From Thermoanaerobaculia bacterium (GTDB lineage Bacteria > Acidobacteriota > Thermoanaerobaculia > Multivoradales > JAGPDF01): a stretch of 42,192 nt of DNA. How positions within the stretch are numbered: position 1 is the first letter of the stretch; the number at the start of each line of letters is the position of its first letter. Of the stretch, positions 8,830 to 17,020 are shown piece by piece. Location of the stretch: the NCBI GenBank assembly GCA_018057705.1, contig JAGPDF010000018.1, positions 16,794-58,985 on the forward strand, given 5' to 3'. The notes under the pieces were generated by a model. The model had not been told where the DNA came from. It searched no databases and saw only the letters and a list, made by a program, of their open reading frames with translations. The position numbers and the translations under genes are program-made.

Positions 8830-10338
8830 TCAGAACTTGTGCGCGGCGTGGGCGCCGAGCAGGAACTCGAGCTGCAGCCAGAGCGAATGTTCGTCGCGCT
8901 CGAGCGCGTCGCCCTGGTCGAAGTTGTACTGCAGACGGAGCTTCGAGTACTCGGTCGGGAACCAGGTCCAGACCGGCGAGAGGCGCAGGCGGCTCTCGAG
9001 CGCCGGATCGCCGGGATCTCCGGTATCGCCGCCCACCCGGTCGAGGCGCAGACCGACCACCTGGCCGGGCCGGTAGCCCCAGTTGGCCTGCAGATAGCCG
9101 CCCCAGTCCTCGAAGTCGGTAGCCGCGAGGCCGGAATCGGGTGCGGCATCGGCCGCGAGATCGCGGTACATCAGCTCGCCCTGGACCTTGAAGAACGGAA
9201 AGCCCTTGAACGCCGTCGGCGACTTCCACTTCCAGAAGCCGTCGATACCGTAGATGCTCGTCTTTCCCGACTCGCCGGTTCCGTTCGGCCCCAGCGCCGC
9301 GGAGGCGCCAAGGAGAAGGGTCTGGGTGTCGGTGAGATCGAACGAGGCGGTGTAGCGCGGCGCGAAGAGCAGGTCGCCCGCCGAGGTGACCTCGCGAAGG
9401 ACGACCTCTCTCCCGAAGAGGGTCTCGCCGGGCACGCTGCGGAAGCTGGTCAGGGTCTCACCCTGGCTGTTCTGGATGCCGAGGAACGCTTCGGAGTAGA
9501 AAGCGGTCGGCAGCAGCCAGGAGACCCGTGCGCCCACCGATCGCAGGCCGTCGCCGCCGAAGAAGCGGCCGTTGACCAGGGGCTGGTCGACGAAGTCCCA
9601 GCTGTGCGGATGGCTCGTGTTGAGCCGCCCGAACTCGGTGAAGAACTGACCCGCCTTGAGCTGAAGCCCACCGGGCAGGGCCGTGGTCGTCGCGTAGACC
9701 TCTTCGAGCTCGACGACTGTCTCGCCCTCGGGGGAGATCTGCAGGATCACGTTCGCCTGGCCTCGGAAGTACGGATCGACCGCACCCTCGAGGACCATCT
9801 CGACGTTCTGCACGGTGAAGCCGCGCTGGACCGGGTCGTGGCCACCCGTCTGGAGCGCCTCGACGTCGCTCGCCGTGGAGGCGCCGGCGGCGAAGATGCC
9901 GTCCAGCGAGAGGTTGAGGTAGTTCTTGCCGGCGGCGCCCGAGAGGAGCGTCAACGGCGCGGGAACCGGCGTCGACTCCGCTGCGCCGCCGCCGGTAGCC
10001 ACTCCGGCGATCGCTTCGGCCGGCGCTGGGGAGGGCTTTGCCGTCCCCGAGGCCTCGAATGGGAGGGGAGGGGCGAGAGTGGCGAGGCGGGCTTCGAGAT
10101 CGGCCATGCGCCGCTCGTAGTCGGATCGCAGCGCAGCGATCTCCCGGCGGAGCTCGGTGACGGCGTCGTCGCTCGCGGTGGCCGTCGCGGGTGCCGGGGC
10201 CGCTGCGATCGATGGGTTGGCGGCCGGTGCTTCTCCCGGGGCCGCGCCGGGCATCGACTGCGCGACGGCGCCTGCGACGACGGCCGCGGGCGCCAGGGCG
10301 GCGAGGATCGCCGCCAGAATGGACTTTCTTGCGTGCAT
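8830..10338 (-). CDS. Outer-membrane beta-barrel protein with N-terminal coiled coil, zinc-uptake associated
   Basis: 502-residue exported protein. A signal peptide (about 1-27), an Ala/Pro-rich linker and a short coiled coil (about 56-95, heptads in TELRREIAALRSDYERR) are followed by a long region of alternating aromatic and polar strands ending in a terminal Phe (LLGAHAAHKF), as in outer-membrane barrels. The layout resembles porins that carry a periplasmic coiled coil to contact peptidoglycan. No TonB box or plug is evident, so it is probably a passive channel rather than a TonB-dependent receptor. Its position immediately before the metal-binding protein suggests a role in zinc entry across the outer membrane; this is inference. 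An AGGAG site precedes the ATG at 10338. Confidence 0.75.
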   Translation of the reverse strand: MHARKSILAAILAALAPAAVVAGAVAQSMPGAAPGEAPAANPSIAAAPAPATATASDDAVTELRREIAALRSDYERRMADLEARLATLAPPLPFEASGTAKPSPAPAEAIAGVATGGGAAESTPVPAPLTLLSGAAGKNYLNLSLDGIFAAGASTASDVEALQTGGHDPVQRGFTVQNVEMVLEGAVDPYFRGQANVILQISPEGETVVELEEVYATTTALPGGLQLKAGQFFTEFGRLNTSHPHSWDFVDQPLVNGRFFGGDGLRSVGARVSWLLPTAFYSEAFLGIQNSQGETLTSFRSVPGETLFGREVVLREVTSAGDLLFAPRYTASFDLTDTQTLLLGASAALGPNGTGESGKTSIYGIDGFWKWKSPTAFKGFPFFKVQGELMYRDLAADAAPDSGLAATDFEDWGGYLQANWGYRPGQVVGLRLDRVGGDTGDPGDPALESRLRLSPVWTWFPTEYSKLRLQYNFDQGDALERDEHSLWLQLEFLLGAHAAHKF

Positions 10339-10378
10339 TGGAGACTCCTCTGCGCGTGCCCAGGGGGCTCCGCGCGGT

Positions 10379-10441
10379 TGAACGGTTGAGTTCCATGGCG
10401 CCGGCGCGACGCGCCGGAGCGGGGGAGCTGAGAACCGTTCA
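10379..10441 (-). repeat. Nested inverted repeats between the small exported protein gene and the barrel gene
   Basis: Outer arms TGAACGGTT (10379-10387) and AACCGTTCA (10433-10441) are perfect nine-base complements. Inside them CCGGCG (10401-10406) and CGCCGG (10412-10417) form a second hairpin with a five-base loop. The outer arm begins in the stop codon of the upstream gene. A direct repeat CGGTTGA-A-CGGTTGA also lies at 10375-10389. There is no U-run, so this could be an intra-operon terminator, an RNA-processing or stability element, or a repressor site. Confidence 0.5.
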
Positions 10442-10816
10442 GGCGGCCGGAGGGCCGCGGGGCGAGGCGGAGGAGGGAAGGCTGTGCGGCGGCGGAGCGA
10501 TGGTGGGCGAGGCCTCGGACGGGCGGTCTCCCGCCGGGCCGATCTGTCCTGCCGGATCCGGATGCACGCCGCGGGACTGCGCCTGCAGCGCGCAGGTGGC
10601 GCAGGCGGGTTCGCGCAACTCGTCGGAGTGGTCGAAATGGTGCGGGATTCCGGGGTGACTGGCCGCCTGGTCGACGATCTCGCCGGCCTCGATGTCCCGA
10701 TGGTGATTCGCCAGATTGTGGAGCTCGAGCGCGCCGCTCGAGGCGAGCAGCGCGCACAGGAGGACGAGAGCCTGTCGGAGGCCTGCGGCGATGGACCTGC
10801 TGGCGCGTCCCGTCAT
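10439..10816 (-). CDS. Small His/Cys-rich exported protein, unknown function
   Basis: 125 residues with no family that I recognise with certainty. An N-terminal hydrophobic segment (about 13-28) looks like a signal peptide or anchor. It is followed by a histidine-dense stretch (HNLANHH, then ASHPGIPHHFDH), a CATC motif (Cys-x-x-Cys) and a Pro/Ser-rich tail. The clustered His and Cys suggest metal binding in the periplasm, fitting its place between the exosortase pair and the zinc uptake genes. The start is the ATG at 10816, four bases after the upstream stop; the frame is open further but out of character. Without a database search it could equally be lineage-specific. Zinc binding is an inference. 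Confidence 0.6.
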   Translation of the reverse strand: MTGRASRSIAAGLRQALVLLCALLASSGALELHNLANHHRDIEAGEIVDQAASHPGIPHHFDHSDELREPACATCALQAQSRGVHPDPAGQIGPAGDRPSEASPTIAPPPHSLPSSASPRGPPAA

Positions 10817-10820
10817 CGGT

Positions 10821-11414
10821 TCAGGTGCGGCGCAGATGGTGCTGAAAGTCCTGGAAGTAGAAGCCCGTCCAGAGGATGAACGGCAGCGCGAGCTTGATCG
10901 GCAGGTCGAGCAGATGCTTTCCGAAACCCCAGAGATTCTGGGCGAAGGCGCCGTAGTGCTCATTGCTCCAGGCGCCGAGCTGGGTCGAGTAGACGAACTT
11001 CACGTAGAAGAAGAGTACCAGTATGTGAAAGCAGACGGAGACGAGCAGTGCCCAGCCGAGGTTCTCGAACCGCCGCCGCTTCTCGACCGCCGGGACAGCG
11101 AGGAAGAGCGCGACGGTGAGGATGAGGTTGAAGTGCAGGTCGGTGAGGCGGAACTTGTAGACGAAGGCCTGCTTGCCCGACATGTCGCTGCGGGTGACGA
11201 GGACCTGGTGGGTCTCCTGAATGTAGAGGCGGGTGACGCCGGGAAACTCGGTCAGACGCGCGAGCTGCTCCCCGGCCACGGAGAGGAATCGGTTGTAGAA
11301 CGGGGTGAGCAGCAGCCAGACCACCGCCGCCGGGAGAATCCAGAACAGGAGACTCCGCACGAGACGGCCCGTCCAGGATGGGCTCCGGTCTCCGCTGCTG
11401 GTGGGGCCAGGCAT
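10821..11414 (-). CDS. Exosortase H-associated membrane protein
   Basis: 197-residue membrane protein with about four hydrophobic helices and a periplasmic-looking loop after the first helix. It has the size, topology and position of the membrane protein that accompanies exosortase H. The function of this partner is not established; it may assist substrate recognition or membrane assembly. The gene begins 48 bases after the xrtH stop on the same strand and ends four bases before the small His/Cys-rich gene, so all three are probably one transcript. Assignment rests on synteny with a recognised XrtH plus general resemblance, not on a catalytic motif. Confidence 0.75.
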   Translation of the reverse strand: MPGPTSSGDRSPSWTGRLVRSLLFWILPAAVVWLLLTPFYNRFLSVAGEQLARLTEFPGVTRLYIQETHQVLVTRSDMSGKQAFVYKFRLTDLHFNLILTVALFLAVPAVEKRRRFENLGWALLVSVCFHILVLFFYVKFVYSTQLGAWSNEHYGAFAQNLWGFGKHLLDLPIKLALPFILWTGFYFQDFQHHLRRT

Positions 11415-11462
11415 GGTCGGATTCTCTTGAGGGCTGTCGAGGAGGAGAGGGGGCCCGCCGGG

Positions 11463-12035
11463 TTAGGCCGACGGCGCATCGCTCGCGGCCGCGGGGTCGC
11501 CAGGGTGCAGCTCCGCGAAGCGATTCGCCCACAGTATCCAGAGCAGCACCCCGGAGAGGATGACGACGGTCTGCCAGATCACCGTGTGGGAGCTGTCGAA
11601 GAGCCGCGGAAAATAGACTCCGGTGAGAAACAGTGCGACCACCCGGACGAGGTTCACCAGCTGGATCGCGACGAAGCCCAGAACCACGCCCAGAAGGCGC
11701 GATCGCCAGCTCGCCGGAAAGGCGAGCACGGCGGCGAAGTAGATCAACATCGCCTCGACGCCGTTGCAGCCGTTGCGGATGTTGACCGCGAACCGGTCGT
11801 TGCGAATGATCGTGCCGCTCATCGTGGTCTGCTGACCCAGCAGGTTGAGGGTCGCTCCACCGGCCCGGGCGATCGCGCCGGTGAACGGCTCGATGACGCG
11901 GTCGTTGACCGGATTCCAGGAGATCAGGGTGAAAGTCGTCCCGAGAATCAGCACGAAGAGGATCAGGAAGCCGAGCTCCCGCCGATAGCGGCTCCAGGCG
12001 GAGGCTGCTGGCGGGGGCTTTTGGGGAGCGCGCAT
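11463..12035 (-). CDS. xrtH: Exosortase H (XrtH)
   Basis: 190-residue integral-membrane cysteine transpeptidase/protease of the exosortase/archaeosortase family. All three signature residues are visible: Cys90 in RNGCNGVEA, Arg131 in NLVRVVAL and His150 in SSHTVIWQ. The small size fits the XrtH subfamily, known to pair with proteins bearing an IPTLxxWG-CTERM sorting signal. Exosortases are thought to cleave such C-terminal tripartite signals during export to the cell surface. No protein encoded in this window shows an IPTLxxWG tail, so its substrates must be elsewhere. It heads the minus-strand run that continues into zinc-uptake genes and has a TGGACA-17-TAGGCT promoter-like sequence upstream. 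Confidence 0.93.
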   Translation of the reverse strand: MRAPQKPPPAASAWSRYRRELGFLILFVLILGTTFTLISWNPVNDRVIEPFTGAIARAGGATLNLLGQQTTMSGTIIRNDRFAVNIRNGCNGVEAMLIYFAAVLAFPASWRSRLLGVVLGFVAIQLVNLVRVVALFLTGVYFPRLFDSSHTVIWQTVVILSGVLLWILWANRFAELHPGDPAAASDAPSA

Positions 12036-12067
12036 GCAGGGGTCGCCCCCGGAAGCGAGGGGTAGCC

Positions 12068-12096
12068 AGCCTATGACGCGGCGCGTCGACTGTCCA
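12068..12096 (-). promoter_or_regulatory. Candidate promoter of the xrtH-zinc run
   Basis: The minus strand reads TGGACA (12096-12091, 5 of 6 to the -35 consensus), a 17-base spacer, then TAGGCT (12073-12068). The likely start near 12061 would leave a leader of about 26 bases before the xrtH ATG. It lies back to back with the pyrR promoter. Confidence 0.45.
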
Positions 12097-12141
12097 GGTT
12101 TGCAGGAGACGCCGAAACGCTGACGGTTCGCCGTGGTTCGA

Positions 12142-12171
12142 TTGACAACCCCGGCGAGCGGGCCATACCAT
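12142..12171 (+). promoter_or_regulatory. Promoter of the pyr operon
   Basis: A perfect TTGACA (12142-12147), an 18-base spacer and TACCAT (12166-12171, 4 of 6) make the best sigma-70-like promoter in the window. Transcription would begin near 12178, about 22 bases before the pyrR start. That leader is too short for a classical PyrR attenuator. Confidence 0.6.
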
Positions 12172-12199
12172 CAGGCCCGGCCCCCCCGGTATCCGATCC

Positions 12200-12754
12200 T
12201 TGTCCCTCGTCACCAAAGCGACCATACTCGACGCCACCGAGATGCGTCGCATCGTCCGTCGAATGGCGGGCGAGCTCATCGAGTCCGAAGGCGACCTCGA
12301 CAATCTGATGCTCGTCGGGATTCGGACCCGGGGCGTGCCGCTCGCTGACCAGCTGGCGGCGGACATCTTCCAGCTCGAAGGCAAGCGCGTGGCGATCGGC
12401 ACCCTCGACATCACGCTCTACCGCGACGATCTGTCGCTGGTCGCTCCGAAACCGGTGGTGCGGGAGAGCCATTTCCCCGTGCCGATCGCGGACCGCACGC
12501 TCGTTCTGTGCGACGACGTGCTCTACACCGGCCGAACCGTGCGCGCGGCGCTCGACGCGCTGCTCGACTACGGACGGCCCAAGGCGGTCCGCCTCGCGGT
12601 GCTGATCGACCGCGGCTGGCGGGAGTTCCCGATCCATGCCGACGTCGTCGGGCGCAAGGTCCCGACCTCCGCGACCGAAGTGATCAAGGTCAGCTTCGAG
12701 GCCACCGACGCGGAGTCGAAGGTGCAGATTCTGGACCGCAAGCCGGGCTCATGA
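12200..12754 (+). CDS. pyrR: PyrR: pyrimidine operon RNA-binding regulator / uracil phosphoribosyltransferase
   Basis: 184-residue phosphoribosyltransferase-fold protein, normal PyrR length. The PRPP-binding loop reads DDVLYTGRT at 105-113, and the N terminus has the family pattern [12 protein letters not shown]. PyrR proteins bind leader RNA of pyr genes in response to UMP/UTP and some also convert uracil to UMP. The TTG at 12200 is the only in-frame start that keeps the conserved N terminus; the ATG at 12242 would remove it. No clear ribosome-binding site is present. It leads a run in which each gene overlaps the next by four bases (ATGA into pyrB), so autoregulation would affect all five genes. 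Confidence 0.95.
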   Translation: MSLVTKATILDATEMRRIVRRMAGELIESEGDLDNLMLVGIRTRGVPLADQLAADIFQLEGKRVAIGTLDITLYRDDLSLVAPKPVVRESHFPVPIADRTLVLCDDVLYTGRTVRAALDALLDYGRPKAVRLAVLIDRGWREFPIHADVVGRKVPTSATEVIKVSFEATDAESKVQILDRKPGS

Positions 12755-13770
12755 CGGTGCCCGTCGATCGGCCCGGCGATCAGGCGAGCGGTCGGCCGGC
12801 CGAGCGGCCCTCCGACCGTTCCGCGCCTGCCGAGTCGATAGCCTGGCGACGCAAGGATCTGCTCGGTATCGCCGAGCTCTCGGTCGAAGAGATCGAGCTC
12901 ATCCTGTCGACCGCCGAGTCGTTCGCCGAGGTCGCCCGCCGGCCGGTGAAGAAGGTCCCGACGCTGCGCGGCAAGACGGTGGTGAATCTCTTCTTCGAGC
13001 CTTCGACCCGCACCCGCGTCTCCTTCGAGATCGCCGCCCAGCGGCTCTCGGCGGACGTGGTCAACTTCAGCACCGCCGGTTCGTCGCAGTCGAAGGGGGA
13101 GACCCTGCGCGACACGACGCACAACATCGCCTCGATGTTCCCCGATTTCGTCGTCGTACGCCACGCCCACCATGGCGTGCCGGCGATGCTCGCCCGCGAG
13201 CTCGCCTGCGGGGTCGTGAACGCCGGCGACGGTTCGCACGAGCATCCCACCCAGGCTCTGCTCGACGCCCTGACGATCCGGCGGCGCAAGGGACGGATCG
13301 CCGGCCTGACGGTGGCGCTGGTGGGGGACATCGCCCACAGCCGGGTGGCGCGGTCGAACATCCACCTCCTGACCCGCCTCGGGGCGCATGTCCGGGTGGC
13401 GGGCCCGCGCACCATGCTCCCGGCGGCGATCGCTTCGATGGGCGTCGAGGTCTGCTACACGATCGAAGAGGCGGTCGCCGGCGCCGACGCGATCGTGATG
13501 CTCCGCCTGCAGCTCGAACGCCAGAGGAGCGTCCTCTTTCCGAGCCTCGGCGAATACGCGGCGCTCTTCGGGCTCAATCCGGCGCGCCTGGCGCTCGCGA
13601 ACCCGGAGGCGATCGTGCTGCACCCTGGCCCGATGAACCGTGGCGTCGAGATCACCAGCGAAGTGGCTGACGGACCGCACTCGGCGATCCTGGAGCAGGT
13701 CGGCCAGGGGGTCGCGGTGCGGATGGCGGTGCTCTACCTCCTCGCTGGTGCGCAGAGGCCCACAGCATGA
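12751..13770 (+). CDS. pyrB: Aspartate carbamoyltransferase catalytic subunit
   Basis: 339-residue ATCase catalytic chain, joining carbamoyl phosphate and aspartate to make carbamoyl aspartate in pyrimidine synthesis. Signature motifs are the carbamoyl-phosphate loop STRTR at 85-89, HPTQ at 165-168 and the C-terminal LHPGPMNRG with His at 291. The N terminus carries about 30 extra Pro/Ser/Ala-rich residues relative to typical chains, retained if the ATG at 12751 (overlapping the pyrR stop) is right. There is no pyrI regulatory subunit nearby; the next gene is dihydroorotase. That fits the class in which ATCase associates with a dihydroorotase rather than a separate regulatory chain. Confidence 0.96.
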   Translation: MTVPVDRPGDQASGRPAERPSDRSAPAESIAWRRKDLLGIAELSVEEIELILSTAESFAEVARRPVKKVPTLRGKTVVNLFFEPSTRTRVSFEIAAQRLSADVVNFSTAGSSQSKGETLRDTTHNIASMFPDFVVVRHAHHGVPAMLARELACGVVNAGDGSHEHPTQALLDALTIRRRKGRIAGLTVALVGDIAHSRVARSNIHLLTRLGAHVRVAGPRTMLPAAIASMGVEVCYTIEEAVAGADAIVMLRLQLERQRSVLFPSLGEYAALFGLNPARLALANPEAIVLHPGPMNRGVEITSEVADGPHSAILEQVGQGVAVRMAVLYLLAGAQRPTA

Positions 13771-15110
13771 AGTCCGGCGGTGTGAGGCCCGTCCTGCTCA
13801 CCGGTGGGCGGCTGATCGACCCCGCGCAGGGGATCGACGGCGCGCTCGACCTGTTGCTCACGGACGGTGTCGTGGGTGCCATCGGCGCTCCGGGAAGCCT
13901 CCTCGAGCGCGCGGCTGGGGCCGCCGGCGCGCGCGCCGGCGAAGCGCTCGAAGTGATCGAGCTCGCGGGAAAGGTCGTCTGTCCCGGACTGATCGACATC
14001 CATGTCCATTTCCGGGAGCCTGGTCAGGAGTCCAAGGAGACCGTCGCCACCGGCGCTGCTGCCGCCGTCGCGGGCGGCTTCGCCCGGGTCGCCTGCATGG
14101 CGAACACCCTGCCGGCCAACGACAGCGGCTGGGTGACCGGGCTCATCGTCCGTGCCGCCGAGCTCGCGGCGCTCGCCCGTGTGCATCCGATCGGCGCCAT
14201 CAGCAAGGGCCTCGAGGGCAAGGAGCTCGCGCCGATGGGCGCCATGGTCGCGGCGGGTGCGGTCGCGGTCTCGGACGACGGCCGTCCGGTCTCGAACGCA
14301 GAGCTCATGCGCCGGGCGCTCGAGTATTCACGGCATTTCGGGATTCCGGTGATCCAGCACGCTCAGGACATGGATCTGACCGGCGACGGCGTGATGCACG
14401 AAGGGGTGTGGTCGGCGCGCTCCGGAATGCCCGGCATTCCGGGGCTGGCCGAAGACGTGATGGTGGCGCGCGATCTCCTGCTGGTCGAGGAGACGGGTGG
14501 CCGCTACCATCTGGCGCACATGTCCACCGCTCGCGCCGCCGGACTGGTGCGCGAAGCGAAGCGCCGCGGCCTGCCGGTCACCTGCGAGGTGACGCCGCAT
14601 CACCTACTGCTCACCGACCAGTCCGTGGTCGAGGCCGGGTTCGACGCTCAGTTCAAGATGAATCCGCCACTGCGCGCCGATCGCGACCGCGAGGCCCTGC
14701 TGGCCGCGATCGCCGATGGCACCGTGGACGCCATCGCGAGCGACCACGCGCCCCACACCTCGGACGAGAAGTGTTTCGAATTCGAGCTGGCGCCGTTCGG
14801 AATTCTCGGCCTCGAGACGACTCTGTCGGTCTGCCTCGAGCACCTGGTGCGGCCAGGGCATCTGGCGCTCGGCAAGCTCGTCGAGCTGCTCACCAGCGGA
14901 CCGGCGCGTGTCCTCGGCCTGCCGGGGGGGACGCTCGCTCCCGGGTCGCCGGCGGACGTGACGGTCATCGATCTCGAGCGCAAGTCGACCATCGAGCCGC
15001 GGAGCTTCCGCAGCAAGTCGCGCAACACGCCGTTCGGCGGCTGGCCGGTCACCGGCGGCGCCGTGATGACGATCGTCGGCGGCAGAGTCGTCTTTCGGGT
15101 GGCGCCGTGA
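13767..15110 (+). CDS. pyrC: Dihydroorotase
   Basis: 447-residue amidohydrolase, class I dihydroorotase, cyclising carbamoyl aspartate to dihydroorotate. Metal-binding HVH is visible at 79-81 (DIHVHFRE), followed by the NTLP substrate loop, a VSDDGRPV segment, HLAHMST, and the catalytic Asp326 in IASDHAPH. All motifs for an active enzyme are present, so it is not a PyrX-type inactive paralogue. Compared with related proteins it has an extra Ala/Gly-rich insert around residues 43-60. The ATG at 13767 overlaps the pyrB stop by four bases. The enzyme may physically associate with PyrB, as in several bacteria with this gene pair. Confidence 0.96.
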   Translation: MKSGGVRPVLLTGGRLIDPAQGIDGALDLLLTDGVVGAIGAPGSLLERAAGAAGARAGEALEVIELAGKVVCPGLIDIHVHFREPGQESKETVATGAAAAVAGGFARVACMANTLPANDSGWVTGLIVRAAELAALARVHPIGAISKGLEGKELAPMGAMVAAGAVAVSDDGRPVSNAELMRRALEYSRHFGIPVIQHAQDMDLTGDGVMHEGVWSARSGMPGIPGLAEDVMVARDLLLVEETGGRYHLAHMSTARAAGLVREAKRRGLPVTCEVTPHHLLLTDQSVVEAGFDAQFKMNPPLRADRDREALLAAIADGTVDAIASDHAPHTSDEKCFEFELAPFGILGLETTLSVCLEHLVRPGHLALGKLVELLTSGPARVLGLPGGTLAPGSPADVTVIDLERKSTIEPRSFRSKSRNTPFGGWPVTGGAVMTIVGGRVVFRVAP

Positions 15111-15943
15111 ACCACCGCGAGCTGCTCGAAGGCGCCCTGGCGGCCGCGGAGCTCGGTGCCGACGTACTCAAGCGCCACTTCCGCAGCGGGGGTCTCGAGG
15201 TGCACTCGAAGGCCCTGAACGACTTCGTGACCCAGGCCGACCACGAGAGCGAGGCCGCGGTGGTGGCGGAGCTCCTGGGCCGTTTTCCGGATCACCGGAT
15301 TCTCGCCGAAGAGGGGAGTCTGAACGCTGCGGCTTCGGCCGGCGCCACCGGCGCCAGTGACTACGAGTGGATCATCGATCCGCTCGACGGAACGACGAAC
15401 TTCCTGCAGGGACTCCCCATCTGGGCGGTGTCGATCGCTTGCCGGCGCGGCGACGAGATTCTGGCCGGTGTGGTGCTCGATCCCCAGGGCGGTAACTGCT
15501 TCACCGCCGTGCGCGGCGGGGGGGCGTTCTGGAACGGGAGGCGCATGCGGGTTTCGGACCGTCCGGCGCTCTCCGGCGCGTTTCTGGCGACCGGCTATCC
15601 GTTCCGCGCCAAGGCGGCGCTCGATCTCTACCTCGGCCTCTTTCGCGGCGTCTTCACCGAAGCGCGGGCGATCCGCCGCTGCGGCTCGGCGGCGCTCGAC
15701 CTGGCCTATGTCGCCGCCGGCGTCTACGACGGCTTTTTCGAGTTCCGCCTCGCGCCCTGGGACATCGCCGCCGGCGCCTTGCTGATCGAGCAGGCGGGCG
15801 GCGTGCTCTCCGACCTCGACGGCGGCGCGGACTTCCTGCGCTCGGGCAACGTCCTCGCCGGAAATCCGGGGGTCCACGCCGGCCTGCTGGCGATCGCGAA
15901 GGGCCACGCTTCGGAGGCGGAGCTCGACCGCCTCGTGCCTTGA
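15107..15943 (+). CDS. Inositol monophosphatase family protein
   Basis: 278-residue magnesium-dependent phosphatase of the IMPase/SuhB/CysQ superfamily. Metal-site motifs are intact: Glu68-Glu69 (AEEGS), DPLDGTTNF from Asp91 to Phe99, and Trp218-Asp219 in the late PWDIAAG motif. The likely substrate is an inositol or sugar phosphate or a phosphoadenylate; sequence alone does not say which. The GTG start at 15107 overlaps the pyrC stop (GTGA), making translational coupling likely, an uncommon partner for pyrimidine genes. The frame is open far upstream, but that part is a shadow of pyrC. Confidence 0.92.
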   Translation: MNHRELLEGALAAAELGADVLKRHFRSGGLEVHSKALNDFVTQADHESEAAVVAELLGRFPDHRILAEEGSLNAAASAGATGASDYEWIIDPLDGTTNFLQGLPIWAVSIACRRGDEILAGVVLDPQGGNCFTAVRGGGAFWNGRRMRVSDRPALSGAFLATGYPFRAKAALDLYLGLFRGVFTEARAIRRCGSAALDLAYVAAGVYDGFFEFRLAPWDIAAGALLIEQAGGVLSDLDGGADFLRSGNVLAGNPGVHAGLLAIAKGHASEAELDRLVP

Positions 15944-16974
15944 GCCTGCGCGACTCCGCAGAAATCCATCTGCATCCGCGCAATGCGCGGGGACGGATCC
16001 GGACAGTTCGTTTCAGCCCCCGGGGGAAGCGTTTCGGGCTCGCCCTCCTCGTCGCCTATCTGCTCTTCCTCGCCGGTGGACTCTTCCTCGCGCCGCGCAC
16101 GATCTCGAACCAACTGCTGCAGCGCGACTACCGGGTGCGCGTCGTGCGCCGCCAGCAGCTCGGCGAGCGTCTGCAGGCGCTGGTGGAGCGATTCGCCGAG
16201 CTCGGGCGCCAGGGGCGCGCGCTGCGCTCCCGGGTCGAACGCATCGAACGCGTCTACGGGCTTCCCGAGCGGCCGGAGGGCGATCTGGAGAGGCTCCCGT
16301 CGGGGCCGGCCGAGCTGCCCGCGACCATCTTCGGCAGCGTGCTCGCGCAGGGCAACCGCCTCGAAGCCGCTCTGCGCTCCGACCTCGACCGTGCCGATCG
16401 CGCTCTTTCGGACCTCGAAGCGTTCGAGCGCGAGCGGCGGCAGTGGGTCGACCAGGTCCCGGCGCGCTCTCCCCTGCGCGGCGAGGACGTCGTGTTGACG
16501 AGCGCCTTCGGCAGCCGGCGCAGCCCCTATACCCGGGCCATGGAGTTTCACTCGGGCATCGATCTCGCCGCGCCCGCCGGCACGCCGATCCTCGCACCGG
16601 TCGCCGGCGTGGTGGTCTGGGCTGGAGCCGTCGAGGCCGATCGCCGGAACGACTGGTGGCGGCTCGGTCAGACGGTCGTGATCGCGAGCGGCGACGCTTT
16701 CCGCACCATCTTCGGACACTGCGAGCAGATCCTCGTCCGGCGCGGTGAGCGCGTGTCGGCGGGTGAGCCGATCGCCACCGTCGGCGAGACGGGTTGGACG
16801 ACGGCGCCGCATCTGCACTACGAGATCCGGCGCCGGACCGCGAGCGGCTGGACCGCCGTCGATCCCCGCGACTATCTGCTCGACCGTCCGCTCGAGGAGT
16901 CGGACCGCCCGCCCTCGGCGCGCGGCGCGAACGCCATGGAGGCCCAGCCCCTGCCGCCCCAGTTCCTGCGCTGA
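15940..16974 (+). CDS. M23 family metallopeptidase (LytM-like), membrane-anchored
   Basis: 344-residue cell-wall peptidase. A short basic cytoplasmic N terminus is followed by one membrane helix (about 30-46), a coiled-coil region rich in Arg/Glu/Leu (about 55-165) and a C-terminal LytM domain. Zinc ligands are in place: His204 and Asp208 (HSGID) and the HLH motif ending at His293. Active M23 enzymes cut peptidoglycan cross-links; enzymes of this shape often act in elongation or division. The TTG at 15940 overlaps the preceding stop (TTGA); no later in-frame start keeps the membrane helix. It ends the five-gene pyr run. A Pro-rich tail follows the catalytic domain. Confidence 0.9.
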   Translation: MSLRDSAEIHLHPRNARGRIRTVRFSPRGKRFGLALLVAYLLFLAGGLFLAPRTISNQLLQRDYRVRVVRRQQLGERLQALVERFAELGRQGRALRSRVERIERVYGLPERPEGDLERLPSGPAELPATIFGSVLAQGNRLEAALRSDLDRADRALSDLEAFERERRQWVDQVPARSPLRGEDVVLTSAFGSRRSPYTRAMEFHSGIDLAAPAGTPILAPVAGVVVWAGAVEADRRNDWWRLGQTVVIASGDAFRTIFGHCEQILVRRGERVSAGEPIATVGETGWTTAPHLHYEIRRRTASGWTAVDPRDYLLDRPLEESDRPPSARGANAMEAQPLPPQFLR

Positions 16975-17020
16975 GGTAGGAGATCGGTCAGACCGCCCAC
17001 CGCGTCCTTCGGTCGTGCCC

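Noticed and set aside
8839-10389. Long plus-strand open frame antisense to the barrel gene
   Set aside because: Mirror of the minus-strand barrel gene, which has a signal peptide, ribosome-binding site and C-terminal Phe.
12123-12134. Tiny ACGG-TTCG-CCGT hairpin in the divergent xrtH/pyrR spacer
   Set aside because: Only four base pairs and upstream of the pyr promoter, so it would not be in the transcript. Considered too weak to list as a feature.
13923-13940. Perfect 18-base GC-only palindrome in pyrC
   Set aside because: It falls inside an Ala/Gly/Arg/Glu-rich coding stretch. In GC-rich DNA such palindromes are expected by chance, and no second copy was seen.
16984-16994. CGGTC-A-GACCG repeat after the M23 gene
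   Set aside because: A one-base loop cannot fold as a hairpin and there is no U-run, so it is not a supportable terminator.
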